Assembly: GCA_003574885.1 (NCBI GenBank)
Contig: PJFC01000004.1
Coordinates: forward strand, 124,001-188,000
Direction: 5' to 3'
DNA from: Geobacter sp.
GTDB taxonomy: Bacteria > Desulfobacterota > Desulfuromonadia > Geobacterales > Geobacteraceae
DNA length: 64,000 nucleotides
Of this stretch, positions 1 to 9,097 are shown piece after piece. Position 1 is the stretch's first letter. Every line of letters begins with the position of its first letter. The position numbers were made by a program, and so were the translations under genes. Below the pieces are notes generated by a model. The model saw only the letters and a program-made list of their open reading frames with translations. It was not told the origin of the DNA and did not search any database.

Positions 1-51
1 ACTTAATAAGATCTGATGGAATATGTTACCTGTGTCTTCGAGGAGCGTCAC

Positions 52-378
52 ATGTTGATGGAGTCCTTAGAAAAATTGCCGAAATGGTCCATAGTACTGA
101 TTGGCATGCTGCTGGTGCTGGCTGTAGGGTACATAGACTATAGAACCGGCGATTACTCGGTTTTTGTTTTTTATGCCCTGCCGGTTTTCATGGTTGCATG
201 GTTCGCCGGTCTGAAGCCGGGCATGTTCATCAGTCTGCTGGCCGGGTTAGCCAGATTCTCCGCTGACCAGTCTCTTGGTTCGTTAGAACCCGTTTACGCC
301 TGGAATGCCAGCCAGGACATGATCTTCCTGATACTTGTTGCTTTGCTCATTGCCTATCTGCACAAGGTACTGGAGTGA
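52..378 (+). CDS. Orphan membrane sensor-like protein
   Basis: Predicted integral membrane protein of about 108 residues with three or four hydrophobic segments (roughly residues 12-30, 37-55, 58-72, 90-106). The pattern of an ID-Y-TG motif after the first helix, then a YALPV stretch and a WN near the last helix, resembles the N-terminal membrane domain found before GGDEF or kinase domains in many Proteobacteria (family recollection). No output domain follows, because a stop comes straight after the last helix. The ATG at 52 is preferred because AGGAG lies at 41-45; an upstream in-frame ATG at 16 lacks a good site. It may be a stand-alone sensor or a truncated one. Function unknown. Confidence 0.6.
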   Translation: MLMESLEKLPKWSIVLIGMLLVLAVGYIDYRTGDYSVFVFYALPVFMVAWFAGLKPGMFISLLAGLARFSADQSLGSLEPVYAWNASQDMIFLILVALLIAYLHKVLE

Positions 379-543
379 GTTAAACGGGAGCTTGTCTGAA
401 TGAACATTCATCTTCGGTCATCCTTGGGTGAGTATGTAATTGGTGATAGTGCTGACGTGAAGAGTAGCTGTCTGGCCGGGTGAGTCTGTTCCAGTTCAGA
501 ACATGCCCATCGGTTCCAATCTACCTTTTCCCTGGAATGGGCG

Positions 544-580
544 AAAAAAAAGCGCGAAGCATAATGCTCCGCGCTTTTTT
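544..580. terminator. Bidirectional intrinsic terminator after hcp
   Basis: A GC-rich hairpin (GCGCGAAGCAT against ATGCTCCGCGC) is flanked by A-runs on the left and T-runs on the right, so it can end transcription from either strand. It lies just beyond the hcp stop codon and would mainly serve hcp on the minus strand. Nothing else recognisable is seen in 379-543. Confidence 0.85.
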
Positions 581-603
581 CGTACGTGATGGCAGGGTCG
601 GGG

Positions 604-2256
604 CTACTGGCCAAGCGCTACCTTGAGGTCCGCTTCCGGAGTGCTGATCGGGCCGAGGTTGAAGTTCTGCACCAGGAAGTCGAGGACGTTGGGGGTGATG
701 AAGGCCGGCAGGGCCGGACCGATCTTGATGTTCTTGATCCCCAGGTGGAGGAGGGAGAGGAGGATGACAACCGCCTTCTGCTCGTACCAGGAGAGAATGA
801 AGGAGAGCGGCAGTTCGTTGACGCCGCAGTTGAAAGCACCGGCCAGGGCCATGGCGATCTGCAGGGCCGAGTACGCGTCGTTGCACTGCCCCACGTCCAG
901 AAGCCGGGGAATACCGCCGATGTCGCCGAACTCCAGCTTGTTGAAACGGTACTTGCCGCAGGCCAGGGTCAGGATAACGCAGTCTTGGGGGACTTTCTCC
1001 GCCAGCTCGGTGTAGTAGTTGCGGCCAGGCTTGGCGCCGTCGCAGCCGCCGATGAGGAAGAAGTGCTTGATGGCGCCTGCCTTAACTCCCTCGATCACCT
1101 TGTCAGCGACGCCGAGGACGGCATCATGGCCGAAGCCGGTGAGGATCTCCTTGTCCGGGGCATCGGCGAGCTCGGAACATTCGAGGGCCTTGTTGATCAC
1201 TTCGCTGAAGTTCCAGCCGGTGATGTGCTTGATGCCGGGCCATCCCACCTGTCCCCAGGAAAAGAGGCGGTCCTTGTAGGAGTCGGCAGGGCGCTGGATG
1301 CAGTTGGTGTTGAAGATGATGGCGCCGGGGAAATTGGGGAACTCCTTGTGCTGGTCCTGCCAGGCACCACCGAAGTTGCCGTAGAGATGGGAATACTTTT
1401 TCAGTTCCGGGTAGGCGTGGGCCGGGAGCATCTCGCCATGGGTGTAAATGTCGATCCCTTTTCCCTCGGTCTGCTTCAGGATCTCCTCCAGCATGCGCAG
1501 GTCGTGACCGGAGACGAGGATCCCCTTGTTCTTCCTGGTGCCGATCGGGACCTTGGTCGGAACCGGCATGCCGTAGTGGGCGATATGCCCCTCGTTGAGC
1601 ATCCCCATAACCTTTATGTTGAGCTTGCCGCACTCCATGGCAAGGCCGACGAAGTCCATGAGGCCCTTGGAGTCGTCAGCGGTGGCGGCCAGCGCCTTGT
1701 GGAAGAAGGCGAAGACTTCCTCGTCCTTCCTCCCAAGGATGAAAGCGTGGTCGGCATAGGCAGCCATCCCCTTGAGGCCGTAGATGAGGATCTCGATGGC
1801 GGAACGGATGTCCTGGTCGCTGTGCTGGGTGTTGATGCCGTGTTCCTTCCCCTGCTTGACGAGACCGGCCAGATCGTCGGCGATGACCCAGGCTGCGGGG
1901 CCGGTGGTGATCGCAGGGGCGCTGGCCCCGTTCTTGGTGCGGTAGGCGGTCTCGTAGCTCGCCTTGATCTTTTCCTTGCTGTCAAAACATTTGCGGAGTT
2001 TGCCGGAGAGGCTGATCGGGTCGAAGTCCACATTGGTGACGGTGGTGAAAAGCCCCTCGATCAGGAACAGGTCAACCGTCTCGTCCTTTGCGCCCAGTTC
2101 CCGCGCCTTGTCCGCATAGATTGCGAGCCCTTTCAGTCCGTACAGCATCAGGTCCTGGAGTGCGGCGACTTCGGGGTTCTTGCCGCAGACACCAATCACT
2201 TCGCAGCCGGTTCCCTTTGCTGCCTGTTCACACTGGTTACAAAACATTTCTGACAT
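604..2256 (-). CDS. hcp: Hybrid-cluster protein (hydroxylamine reductase)
   Basis: Cytoplasmic iron-sulfur protein that handles reactive nitrogen species; described in the family as a hydroxylamine reductase and as an NO reductase. The N-terminal CNQCEQAAKGTGC cysteine cluster, the downstream TNCIQRP and GGCDGAKPGRNYY motifs and the length of about 550 residues match class III Hcp. The ATG at 2256 is chosen over the one at 2262: AAGGAGG sits at 2263-2269, directly against the upstream ATG, but about 6 bases from the downstream one. No hcr reductase gene is adjacent. An HcpR/FNR-type palindrome lies about 130 bases upstream. Confidence 0.95.
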   Translation of the reverse strand: MSEMFCNQCEQAAKGTGCEVIGVCGKNPEVAALQDLMLYGLKGLAIYADKARELGAKDETVDLFLIEGLFTTVTNVDFDPISLSGKLRKCFDSKEKIKASYETAYRTKNGASAPAITTGPAAWVIADDLAGLVKQGKEHGINTQHSDQDIRSAIEILIYGLKGMAAYADHAFILGRKDEEVFAFFHKALAATADDSKGLMDFVGLAMECGKLNIKVMGMLNEGHIAHYGMPVPTKVPIGTRKNKGILVSGHDLRMLEEILKQTEGKGIDIYTHGEMLPAHAYPELKKYSHLYGNFGGAWQDQHKEFPNFPGAIIFNTNCIQRPADSYKDRLFSWGQVGWPGIKHITGWNFSEVINKALECSELADAPDKEILTGFGHDAVLGVADKVIEGVKAGAIKHFFLIGGCDGAKPGRNYYTELAEKVPQDCVILTLACGKYRFNKLEFGDIGGIPRLLDVGQCNDAYSALQIAMALAGAFNCGVNELPLSFILSWYEQKAVVILLSLLHLGIKNIKIGPALPAFITPNVLDFLVQNFNLGPISTPEADLKVALGQ

Positions 2257-2360
2257 GGACATCCTCCTTGGTAGAATGGTGGGGGAGTTCCCCCGCTTGT
2301 AGGTAAAGGGCTCTTCGATTATAGCCCGCCGGCATTGTTTTGCAACGTTGCCCGGTACCG

Positions 2361-2402
2361 AAAGTACACCGGCCTGATGGCTAAATCCTTGACCTTGGTC
2401 AA
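2361..2402 (-). promoter_or_regulatory. hcp promoter with HcpR/FNR-type box
   Basis: A perfect 14-base palindrome TTGACCTTGGTCAA lies at 2389-2402. It fits the TTGAC-N4-GTCAA half-site layout of CRP/FNR-family HcpR regulators of hcp. On the minus strand, a TACTTT -10-like hexamer sits at 2366-2361. If transcription starts near 2354, the box is centred at about -41.5, the usual position for activation by this family. The regulator gene is not in the window. Confidence 0.7.
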
Positions 2403-2569
2403 GAGTCTGCAGAAAGTCGGTGTCTCTGGCAATAAATGAGAAGCTGCAGTGATAACGGCGTGTACTGAAAAGGGTGGATTCTGTTCGGATGGGGAGAGTG
2501 AAAGTGGATAGCGACCGCGTTGCATGGGAAGGTTCGGCTGATCTTTATCGTTCTGCCGGGTAAAGGTAT

Positions 2570-2605
2570 AAAAAAAAAGCCCCGCCAGCAGTGCTGACGG
2601 GGCCA
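2570..2605 (-). terminator. Intrinsic terminator of hpnH
   Basis: Read on the minus strand, GCCCCGTCAGCA pairs with TGCTGGCGGGGC and is followed by about nine T residues. It lies 22 bases past the hpnH stop codon. The rest of the 2403-2569 interval shows no gene. Confidence 0.9.
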
Positions 2606-2627
2606 CATGGCAAACCTGGCCGCTTGT

Positions 2628-3626
2628 TCAGGTCAGGTTCCAGACGATCATTTCCCAGATGTCTTTCCAGCTTTTACCCACCTCGTTGACGACGGTTGGC
2701 TCGAAGCCGCAGTGCATCATGCACTGGGCGCAACGCTCGTCCTTGCCGACCCCGTACTTGCTCCAGTCGGTCTTTTCCATCATCTCACGGAATGAGGAAT
2801 AGTGGGTGTCGGTAATGAGGTAGCAGGGGGCCTTCCAGCCGCGGGGATTGCGGGTCGGGTTACCCCACGGGGTACACTCAAGTTTTCGCTCACCTTTGAG
2901 GAACTTGAGGTACATGGGAGTGGAGTAGAAGCGGAACCGCTTGCTCATCTCGTAGACCTGCTCGAACTTCCGCTCGATATCCCGCCGCTCCAGGAAGAGT
3001 TTTTCGCCAACCGCCTCGTAGCCAAAACCGGGGGCCACCAGGATGCCGTCCACCCCCAGGTCGGTCAACTGGGAGAAGAGCATCTCGATCTCGATGAGAT
3101 TGGTCTCCTTGAAGATGGTGGTGTTGGTGCAGACACGGAAGCCGCGTTCCTTCGCCTTGGCGATCGCCGCCATGGCGGTTCTGAACGTCCCCTTTCGCTC
3201 CAGTATCCGGTCGTGGGTCTCTTCCAGGCCGTCCATGTGGATGTTGAGGGTGAAGTTGGGATGGGGTTCCATGCTCTCAAGGGCCTTTTCCAGGAGCAGG
3301 CCGTTGGTACAGAAGTAGATGTGCTTCCCCCGGGCGAGCACCCCCTTGACGAGGTCAAAGATGGGGGGATAGAGGAACGGCTCGCCGCCGGTGATGGTGA
3401 CCACCGGGGCTGGGCACTCGTCAACCGACGCGAGGCACTCTTCCAGGGACATCATCTCCTGGATGGTGTCGGCGTACTCACGGATCCGGCCGCACCCGGA
3501 ACAGGCCAGGTTGCAGAGGTGAGTCGGTTCCAGCATCAGCACCAACGGGTATTTTTCGACCTTGTTCAGCTTGTTGGCAATGATGTATTTGGTGAGGTCA
3601 TAGTTCAATTTCCAGGGGAAACGCAT
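2628..3626 (-). CDS. hpnH: Adenosylhopane synthase, radical SAM
   Basis: Radical SAM enzyme that joins a 5'-deoxyadenosyl group to the hopene product, the first step of side-chain building in extended hopanoids. The CNLACSGC sequence near residues 37-44 is the CX3CX2C cluster motif; TGGEPFLYP follows about 40 residues later. The C-terminal cysteines (CAQCMMHCGFEP) are typical of HpnH. At 332 residues it has the usual family length. An AAAGGA site precedes the ATG. It shares strand and theme with dxs, hpnA and shc upstream, but a palindromic repeat separates it from dxs. No hpnG is seen in the window. Confidence 0.93.
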   Translation of the reverse strand: MRFPWKLNYDLTKYIIANKLNKVEKYPLVLMLEPTHLCNLACSGCGRIREYADTIQEMMSLEECLASVDECPAPVVTITGGEPFLYPPIFDLVKGVLARGKHIYFCTNGLLLEKALESMEPHPNFTLNIHMDGLEETHDRILERKGTFRTAMAAIAKAKERGFRVCTNTTIFKETNLIEIEMLFSQLTDLGVDGILVAPGFGYEAVGEKLFLERRDIERKFEQVYEMSKRFRFYSTPMYLKFLKGERKLECTPWGNPTRNPRGWKAPCYLITDTHYSSFREMMEKTDWSKYGVGKDERCAQCMMHCGFEPTVVNEVGKSWKDIWEMIVWNLT

Positions 3627-3640
3627 ATCATCCTTTCTAG

Positions 3641-3761
3641 GGGAAACGCAGCTTTTCCGCTATCTCGGCGTTGCCAGGCAGGATTCCTTGTGCGGCGTAG
3701 CGTTGCTACGCCTCCGCGTCATCCTTTGGGCGCCTTGACCTCGAAAAATCCACGTTTCTGG
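3641..3761. repeat. Palindromic intergenic repeat, copy 1
   Basis: A 121-base imperfect inverted repeat fills the hpnH-dxs gap. The outer arms (3641-3670 and 3731-3761) align imperfectly, and the centre is a perfect hairpin, GGCGTAGC-GTT-GCTACGCC, at 3694-3712. The stretch 3709-3735 (ACGCCTCCGCGTCA through GCGCCTTG) is nearly the same as 25096-25126 in the pheA-tyrA gap, so this looks like a dispersed family. Which boundary is exact is uncertain. Confidence 0.6.
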
Positions 3762-3811
3762 TGTTAATAGTGATCGTGGAGACTTCACGTGGTTGTCTGA
3801 AATTCGACGGC

Positions 3812-5719
3812 TTACTTCACCCGGGCCAGGGCCGGCTTTCCCTTCTGCTGGAGGAACTCCTCGGCACTGGCGGCGATACCGGCCGCGTCAAGGCCGAGGT
3901 CGGCCCGCAGCCGCGGTTGGGGACCCTGCTCAATGAACCGGTCGGGGATGCCGAGCCGCTTAACCCTTACTCCCGTGACACCTTCCTGCTCCAGGAGTTC
4001 CAGGACGGCGGAGCCGAATCCACCCTGCAGTGCGTTTTCCTCCACGGTGACGAGGCAGCCGGTCCGGGTTGCAGCCTCCAGGATCAGCTCACGGTCAAGA
4101 GGCTTGACGAACCGGGCATTGATAACGGTTGCGCGGATGCCCCGCTCTCCGAGCTTTGTCGCTGCTTCCAGGGCCGGGTAGACGGTGCAGCCGATGGCGA
4201 TGATGGCCAGGTCGTTGCCGTCCGCGAGCATCTCCCCCTTGCCGAGGGGAAGTTCTGTCAGTTCCTGGTCCAGGCCGACCCCGTAACCGTTGCCGCGGGG
4301 GTAGCGGAGGGCGATGGGGCGATCGGCGTAGATGGCGGTCTTCAGCATGTGCTGCAGCTCGTTCTCATCCTTCGGCGCCATGAGGACCATCTCCGGCAGG
4401 TGGCGGAGGTAGGAGAGGTCGAACACGCCGTGGTGGGTCGGACCGTCATCACCCACGAGTCCCGCCCGGTCCAGAGCCAGGGTAACCGGGAGTTTCTGCA
4501 GGCAGATGTCGTGGAATACCTGGTCGTAGGCCCTCTGGACAAAGGTCGAGTAGATGGCCGCTACCGGCCGGAATCCGTCGGCTGCAAGCCCGGCAGCGAA
4601 GGCAAGAGCGTGTTGCTCGGCGATACCAACGTCGAAGAACCGTTCCGGGTAGGCTCTTGCAAAGGGGGTCAGGCCGGTGCCGTCGGGCATTGCTGCGGTT
4701 ATGGCAACTATCTTGGGATCACTGGCGGCCAGCTTGACCAGTGTTTCGCCGAAGATACCGGTGTAGGATTTGGCTCCACCTTTGGAGGCGGTTACTTTGC
4801 CGGTTGCGACGTCAAAGGGGCCAACGCCGTGGAACTGGTCCGGGTTTTTCTCGGCGGGCGCGTATCCTTTCCCCTTGGTTGTCATCACGTGGATAAGGAC
4901 TGGACCCTCAAGGCCACGGGCATTTTCCAGCATTTCAATCAGGTGGGGGAGGTTATGCCCCTGAAGAGGGCCGAAATAGTCGAACCCCAGGGCCTCGAAC
5001 AGGGCACCGGGGGTGAGGAACCCCTTGAGGGAGTTCTCGGCTTTCCGGGCGAAATGGAGCACATGGCCGCCGATGGCGGGGATTCCCTCCAGGAGATCCT
5101 TCATCTCCTTCTTCAGGTCGCGGTAGTAGTTGCCGGTCAGTTTCTTGGAGAGAAAGCTGGAGAAGGCGCCAACATTTTTTGAAATTGACATCTCATTGTC
5201 GTTCAGGATGACAATCAGGTTTTTTTTCAGGTGGCCGGCCTGGTTGAGGGCCTCGAAAGCCATGCCGCCGGTCATGGATCCGTCGCCGATGACGGCGATC
5301 ACCTTGCTGTCACCCCCCTTCAACTCGTTGCCGACTGCCATCCCGAGGCCGGCGGAGATGGAGGTGCCGGAATGTCCGGCGCCGAAGGCGTCGTGGGGAG
5401 ACTCAGACCTTTTCGGAAAACCGCTGATCCCCTGGTACTGGCGCTGGGTGTGGAACTGGTCGCGGCGGCCGGTGAGGATCTTGTGGGTGTAGGCCTGGTG
5501 TCCGACGTCGAAGATGATCCGGTCGGCCGGCGAGTTGAAGCAGTAGTGGATGGCCAGGGTAAGCTCCACGCATCCCAGGTTGGATGCCAGGTGGCCGCCG
5601 GTCTGTGAGACGTTGTCGAGCAGGAATCGGCGGACTTCTGCGGCCAGTTCTCCCAGTTTCTCCTGGGGGAGCTTTTTAAGGTCCGCGGGACTCTCAATCC
5701 GGTTGAGTAATGGGTACAT
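3812..5719 (-). CDS. dxs: 1-deoxy-D-xylulose-5-phosphate synthase
   Basis: Thiamine-diphosphate enzyme that condenses pyruvate with glyceraldehyde 3-phosphate, the first step of the MEP isoprenoid pathway. It shows the [15 protein letters not shown] cofactor motif near residues 145-159, the DRAG and GDDGPTHHG motifs in the pyrimidine-binding half, and about 635 residues, as usual. The ATG at 5719 has GAGGAG 7 bases upstream, which favours it over a TTG at 5734. Its place among hopanoid genes suggests a supply of isoprenoid precursor. The last MEP enzyme, ispH, is at 28161. Confidence 0.96.
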   Translation of the reverse strand: MYPLLNRIESPADLKKLPQEKLGELAAEVRRFLLDNVSQTGGHLASNLGCVELTLAIHYCFNSPADRIIFDVGHQAYTHKILTGRRDQFHTQRQYQGISGFPKRSESPHDAFGAGHSGTSISAGLGMAVGNELKGGDSKVIAVIGDGSMTGGMAFEALNQAGHLKKNLIVILNDNEMSISKNVGAFSSFLSKKLTGNYYRDLKKEMKDLLEGIPAIGGHVLHFARKAENSLKGFLTPGALFEALGFDYFGPLQGHNLPHLIEMLENARGLEGPVLIHVMTTKGKGYAPAEKNPDQFHGVGPFDVATGKVTASKGGAKSYTGIFGETLVKLAASDPKIVAITAAMPDGTGLTPFARAYPERFFDVGIAEQHALAFAAGLAADGFRPVAAIYSTFVQRAYDQVFHDICLQKLPVTLALDRAGLVGDDGPTHHGVFDLSYLRHLPEMVLMAPKDENELQHMLKTAIYADRPIALRYPRGNGYGVGLDQELTELPLGKGEMLADGNDLAIIAIGCTVYPALEAATKLGERGIRATVINARFVKPLDRELILEAATRTGCLVTVEENALQGGFGSAVLELLEQEGVTGVRVKRLGIPDRFIEQGPQPRLRADLGLDAAGIAASAEEFLQQKGKPALARVK

Positions 5720-5832
5720 ATACGTTCTCCTCAATCCGCTGCACGTTCAGAATTCAATGTTCAGTAACTGAAAAAACCTGGTAACCTCAAACGTTGAACT
5801 TCGAACGTTGAACCTTGAACTGCTAGCGGATT

Positions 5833-6819
5833 TTACCTTGCGTAGCCGTTTGCGCGGAACCATGCTACCGCCCGTGCCAGTGCCTCCCGGGCAGACCGCT
5901 GGGGAAGCCCCAGTTCCCGCACTGCCTTCCGGGAGTCGAAATACATGAATTTTTTTGCCATCTGTACCCCCGCAAGGGGAATGAGCGGTTCCTTCCCGGT
6001 CAGTCGTGACAACCCTTCGTTGACATAGGCGGCGAGCAGGATCGGGGTGTGGGGGAGGCGGAACCGGGGCGCCGGAAGGCCGGCCAGTTCCTCCAGCAGG
6101 GCGAATATCTGCCGCAGGGTCAGGTTTTCGTTTCCCAGAATGTATTTCTCGCCGATCCGCCCCTTCTCCGCCGCCAGGATGTGTCCCCTGGCGCAGTCTT
6201 CCACATCGATGATGTTGAGGCCGGTATCCAGGTAGGCGGGCATCTTACGGTTCAGGAAGTCGACGATGATCTTGCCGGTCGGTGTCGGTTTTACGTCCAG
6301 GGGGCCGACGGGGGTGGACGGGTTGACGATGACCAGCGGCAGTCCCCGGGCGATGAAACTCTCCGCCTCCCGTTCTGCAAGGAACTTGCTCTTCTTGTAA
6401 TGTCCCACCATGTCTGCCAGGGTGACGGGAGTGGTTTCCGTTCCCGGCGTCCCATCCCCCGGATTTCCCAGGGTGCCGACACTGCTCGTGTAGACCACCC
6501 GGGATATGCCGAGCTTCAAGGCCGCTTCCAGTATGTTGCGGGTTCCGTCCACGTTGCTTGCATACATGGCGGCCGGATCCCTTGTCCAGAGCCGGTAGTC
6601 GGCGGCTGCGTGGAAGAGCCGCTCGCACCCCCCCATCCCTCGTATGAGTGAATCCGGGTCCCGCAGATCACCGGTGCATATCTCGACGTCCAGTCCCTGC
6701 AGGTTGCGCAGGTCCGCGCCGGGCCGTGCCAACGCCCTGACCCCCCAACCGTCCCGAAGCAGTTCCCTGACCAGGCTGGCGCCTATAAAACCGGTGGCAC
6801 CGGTTACGAAAACATTCAT
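5833..6819 (-). CDS. hpnA: Hopanoid-associated sugar epimerase HpnA
   Basis: NAD(P)-binding protein of the extended short-chain dehydrogenase type, 328 residues. It begins with the GATGFIG Rossmann motif (residues 7-13). A TSSVGTLG stretch and a YKKSK motif supply the serine and the Tyr-Lys pair of the active site. HpnA-type proteins sit in hopanoid operons, but their exact reaction is not settled. It lies 10 bases downstream of shc on the same strand, so the two are probably co-transcribed. The gap to dxs (5720-5832) holds only short repeats of the type AACGTTGAAC. Confidence 0.88.
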   Translation of the reverse strand: MNVFVTGATGFIGASLVRELLRDGWGVRALARPGADLRNLQGLDVEICTGDLRDPDSLIRGMGGCERLFHAAADYRLWTRDPAAMYASNVDGTRNILEAALKLGISRVVYTSSVGTLGNPGDGTPGTETTPVTLADMVGHYKKSKFLAEREAESFIARGLPLVIVNPSTPVGPLDVKPTPTGKIIVDFLNRKMPAYLDTGLNIIDVEDCARGHILAAEKGRIGEKYILGNENLTLRQIFALLEELAGLPAPRFRLPHTPILLAAYVNEGLSRLTGKEPLIPLAGVQMAKKFMYFDSRKAVRELGLPQRSAREALARAVAWFRANGYAR

Positions 6820-6829
6820 ATATTTCGCG

Positions 6830-8860
6830 CTACTTCGTCAAATTCCGGTAAGTGCCGAGGGCCATGAGGGGGAAGCAGTTCCGGTAGATATGGTACTTGA
6901 TCATGAAGTATTTGGGGAATCCGGTGCCGGTGAACTGGTCCTCGTCCCAGGTCCCATCGCTCTTCTGTTGGTCGAGCAGGTATTGGACCCCCCTGGCGAC
7001 GGTGGATGAATCAGCTTCCCCTGCTGCCATGAGGGACAGAAGTGCCCATGCGGTCTGGGAGGCGGTGCTTTCGCCGCAACCGGCAAGGGTCGGGTCGTGA
7101 TACGATTGACAGGTCTCTCCCCAGCCGCCGTCCAGGTTCTGTTTCGATTTTAGCCAGTTGATTGCCCGCTGGATGTAGGATTGGGCCGGATTTTCCCCAA
7201 TGGCCGCCAGGCCACAGAGGACCGACCAGGTGCCGTAGAGGTAGTTAACCCCCCAGCGTCCCCACCAGCTGCCGTCCGGTTCCTGGTTCTGCTTGACGAA
7301 GTCCAGGGCGCGGACTGCCGCCGGATACTCCTTGCTGTAGCCGAACGTACCCATCAGTTCCAGCATTCGTCCCGTCAGGTCAGCCGTCGGCGGGTCGATG
7401 AGCGCTTCAAGGTCGGCGAAGGGTATCTTGTTCAGGAGGTACTTGGTGTTGTCCTTGTCGAAGGCTCCCCAACCACCGTTTCTGCTCTGCATGCCGAGAC
7501 ACCAGTCAATGCCGCGCTTGATCGACTGATCCTTCGACTTGCTGTTCTTCACGGCCACATCCTTGATGGCCATCATGACGAAGCCGGAGTCGTCCACGTC
7601 AGGATACCAGTCGTTGAGGAACTCGAATGCCCATCCTCCCGGTTTAAGTTCCGGGCACTTTATCTTCCAGTCTCCGTCCCTGCGGATTTCGCGATCGATC
7701 AACCATTCAGTTGCCTTGACCAGCGACGGGTGGTCGGTCGGTACTCCGGCATCGACAAGCGCCTTGAGGGCGAGGGCAGTGTCCCAGACGGGGGAAATGC
7801 ATGACTGGAGAACGAGACTGTCGTTGTCTTCGATGCTGAAGTTGGCCAGGGCCTCCAGCCCCTTGACTACCGCAGGGTGATCGTTGTCGTAACCGAGGCA
7901 GTGGAGCGCCAGCACGGAGTTGAGCATGGCCGGCTGGATCCCTCCCCAGTCCCCTGTCGATTCCTGATGATCCAGAACCCACTTTTCGGCGATGGCCATC
8001 CCCTTCTTCATGAATGGCCGAACCGGACTGCTCTCATACACCTTGAGCATGTGGTCCACGCCGATGAAGAAGTTCTTCCAGGTGAGGATGCCGTCTTCCT
8101 TGGTGAAGGTGTAATCGATGGGGCGTGGAGGCCGGACGTAGAGTTCCTGCACCCGTGACTGGGGAGGGAGCTTGTGCACCGGCCTTTTGGCCATGACGAT
8201 CGAGAGAGGAGTGATGGTGGCCCGGGACCAGCTGGATAATTCGTAGAGATTGAAATAGGCCCAGTTGGGGAGGAGCATCAGCTCGATCGGCATGGAGGGG
8301 ACGCCGAACCAGGCGAACTCGCCGAACAGGGCGAGGAATATCTTGGTGAAGACGCGGGTTTTTATGATGCCGCCGTTGTCCAGGACGAACTTCCGTGCCT
8401 TGACCATTGCCGGATGGTCTTCGCCATACCCCGCCAGCTTGAGGGCCAGATAGGCCTCCACGGTGGTGGAAAGGTCGCCGGGTCCACCGTAGTAGATGGC
8501 CCAGAAACCCTCTTCCGTCTGCTTGGAGAGGAGGTAGTTTGCCATCTTCCGCTCTTTCTGTTTGTCCACCATGCCGAGAAGATGGAAGAGCATGACGTAC
8601 TCGGCGGTTATGGTGCAGTTGGACTCCAGTTCCGCCCACCAGTAGCCGGCAGGGAGCTGTTCGCGGAAGAAGAAGTCACGGCTCCGGACGATTGCCTGAT
8701 CCAGAGGGCTCTGGGCTTCTTCTTCCTTCTTTTTCCAGAGAGAGGGGGGAAGGTGGTGTATTTTTGCCGCCGGTTTCGTGTCAGTCGGGGCACTGGATTC
8801 TCCGTTACTGCCGTTGAATGATGTCAGGGCGTGGGAAATCGGATATTTGCACGACTTCAT
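6830..8860 (-). CDS. shc: Squalene-hopene cyclase
   Basis: Membrane-associated cyclase that turns squalene into hopene/hopanol, the core hopanoid step. It contains the catalytic DVDD motif (within YPDVDDSGF) of the protonating aspartates, and many QW repeats such as QNQEPDGSWWGRWG and KQNLDGGWGE. At about 676 residues it is slightly longer than the usual 630-660; the extra length is a poorly ordered N-terminus of about 50 residues. The ATG at 8860 has AAGGAGA 10 bases upstream, so an in-frame ATG further upstream at 8941 is unlikely. It faces the divergent transporter gene hpnN. Confidence 0.96.
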   Translation of the reverse strand: MKSCKYPISHALTSFNGSNGESSAPTDTKPAAKIHHLPPSLWKKKEEEAQSPLDQAIVRSRDFFFREQLPAGYWWAELESNCTITAEYVMLFHLLGMVDKQKERKMANYLLSKQTEEGFWAIYYGGPGDLSTTVEAYLALKLAGYGEDHPAMVKARKFVLDNGGIIKTRVFTKIFLALFGEFAWFGVPSMPIELMLLPNWAYFNLYELSSWSRATITPLSIVMAKRPVHKLPPQSRVQELYVRPPRPIDYTFTKEDGILTWKNFFIGVDHMLKVYESSPVRPFMKKGMAIAEKWVLDHQESTGDWGGIQPAMLNSVLALHCLGYDNDHPAVVKGLEALANFSIEDNDSLVLQSCISPVWDTALALKALVDAGVPTDHPSLVKATEWLIDREIRRDGDWKIKCPELKPGGWAFEFLNDWYPDVDDSGFVMMAIKDVAVKNSKSKDQSIKRGIDWCLGMQSRNGGWGAFDKDNTKYLLNKIPFADLEALIDPPTADLTGRMLELMGTFGYSKEYPAAVRALDFVKQNQEPDGSWWGRWGVNYLYGTWSVLCGLAAIGENPAQSYIQRAINWLKSKQNLDGGWGETCQSYHDPTLAGCGESTASQTAWALLSLMAAGEADSSTVARGVQYLLDQQKSDGTWDEDQFTGTGFPKYFMIKYHIYRNCFPLMALGTYRNLTK

Positions 8861-8987
8861 TGTCTCGGGTTCTCCTTGGGCGGCAGCGGATTGTCGTCCC
8901 TGCGTGGTACATGGCTGGGTATCTTTATAACAAGCGGGCATTTATATCATAATTTGCTGCCAAGGTACATATTTTTCATGTAATTCA

Positions 8988-8999
8988 TACGTTAACGTA
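8988..8999. promoter_or_regulatory. Palindrome in the shc-hpnN divergent promoter region
   Basis: TACGTTAACGTA is a perfect 12-base palindrome, roughly in the middle of the 237-base interval between two divergent hopanoid genes. It sits in AT-rich DNA suited to promoters. It could be an operator serving both directions, but the binding protein is unknown and a chance palindrome is possible. Confidence 0.35.
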
Positions 9000-9097
9000 A
9001 CAATTCAAGGGTGTTTGGAGGGGGGGAGGTGTCCGGTTGATTTCCTCCATCACTCTGTGCTACGGTGACCATCAGAAAATATGCAGAGCGAGGTTGC

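Noticed and set aside
586-2253. Long plus-strand open frame over hcp
   Set aside because: It is opposite to a gene with clear Hcp motifs; long antisense frames are common in GC-rich coding DNA.
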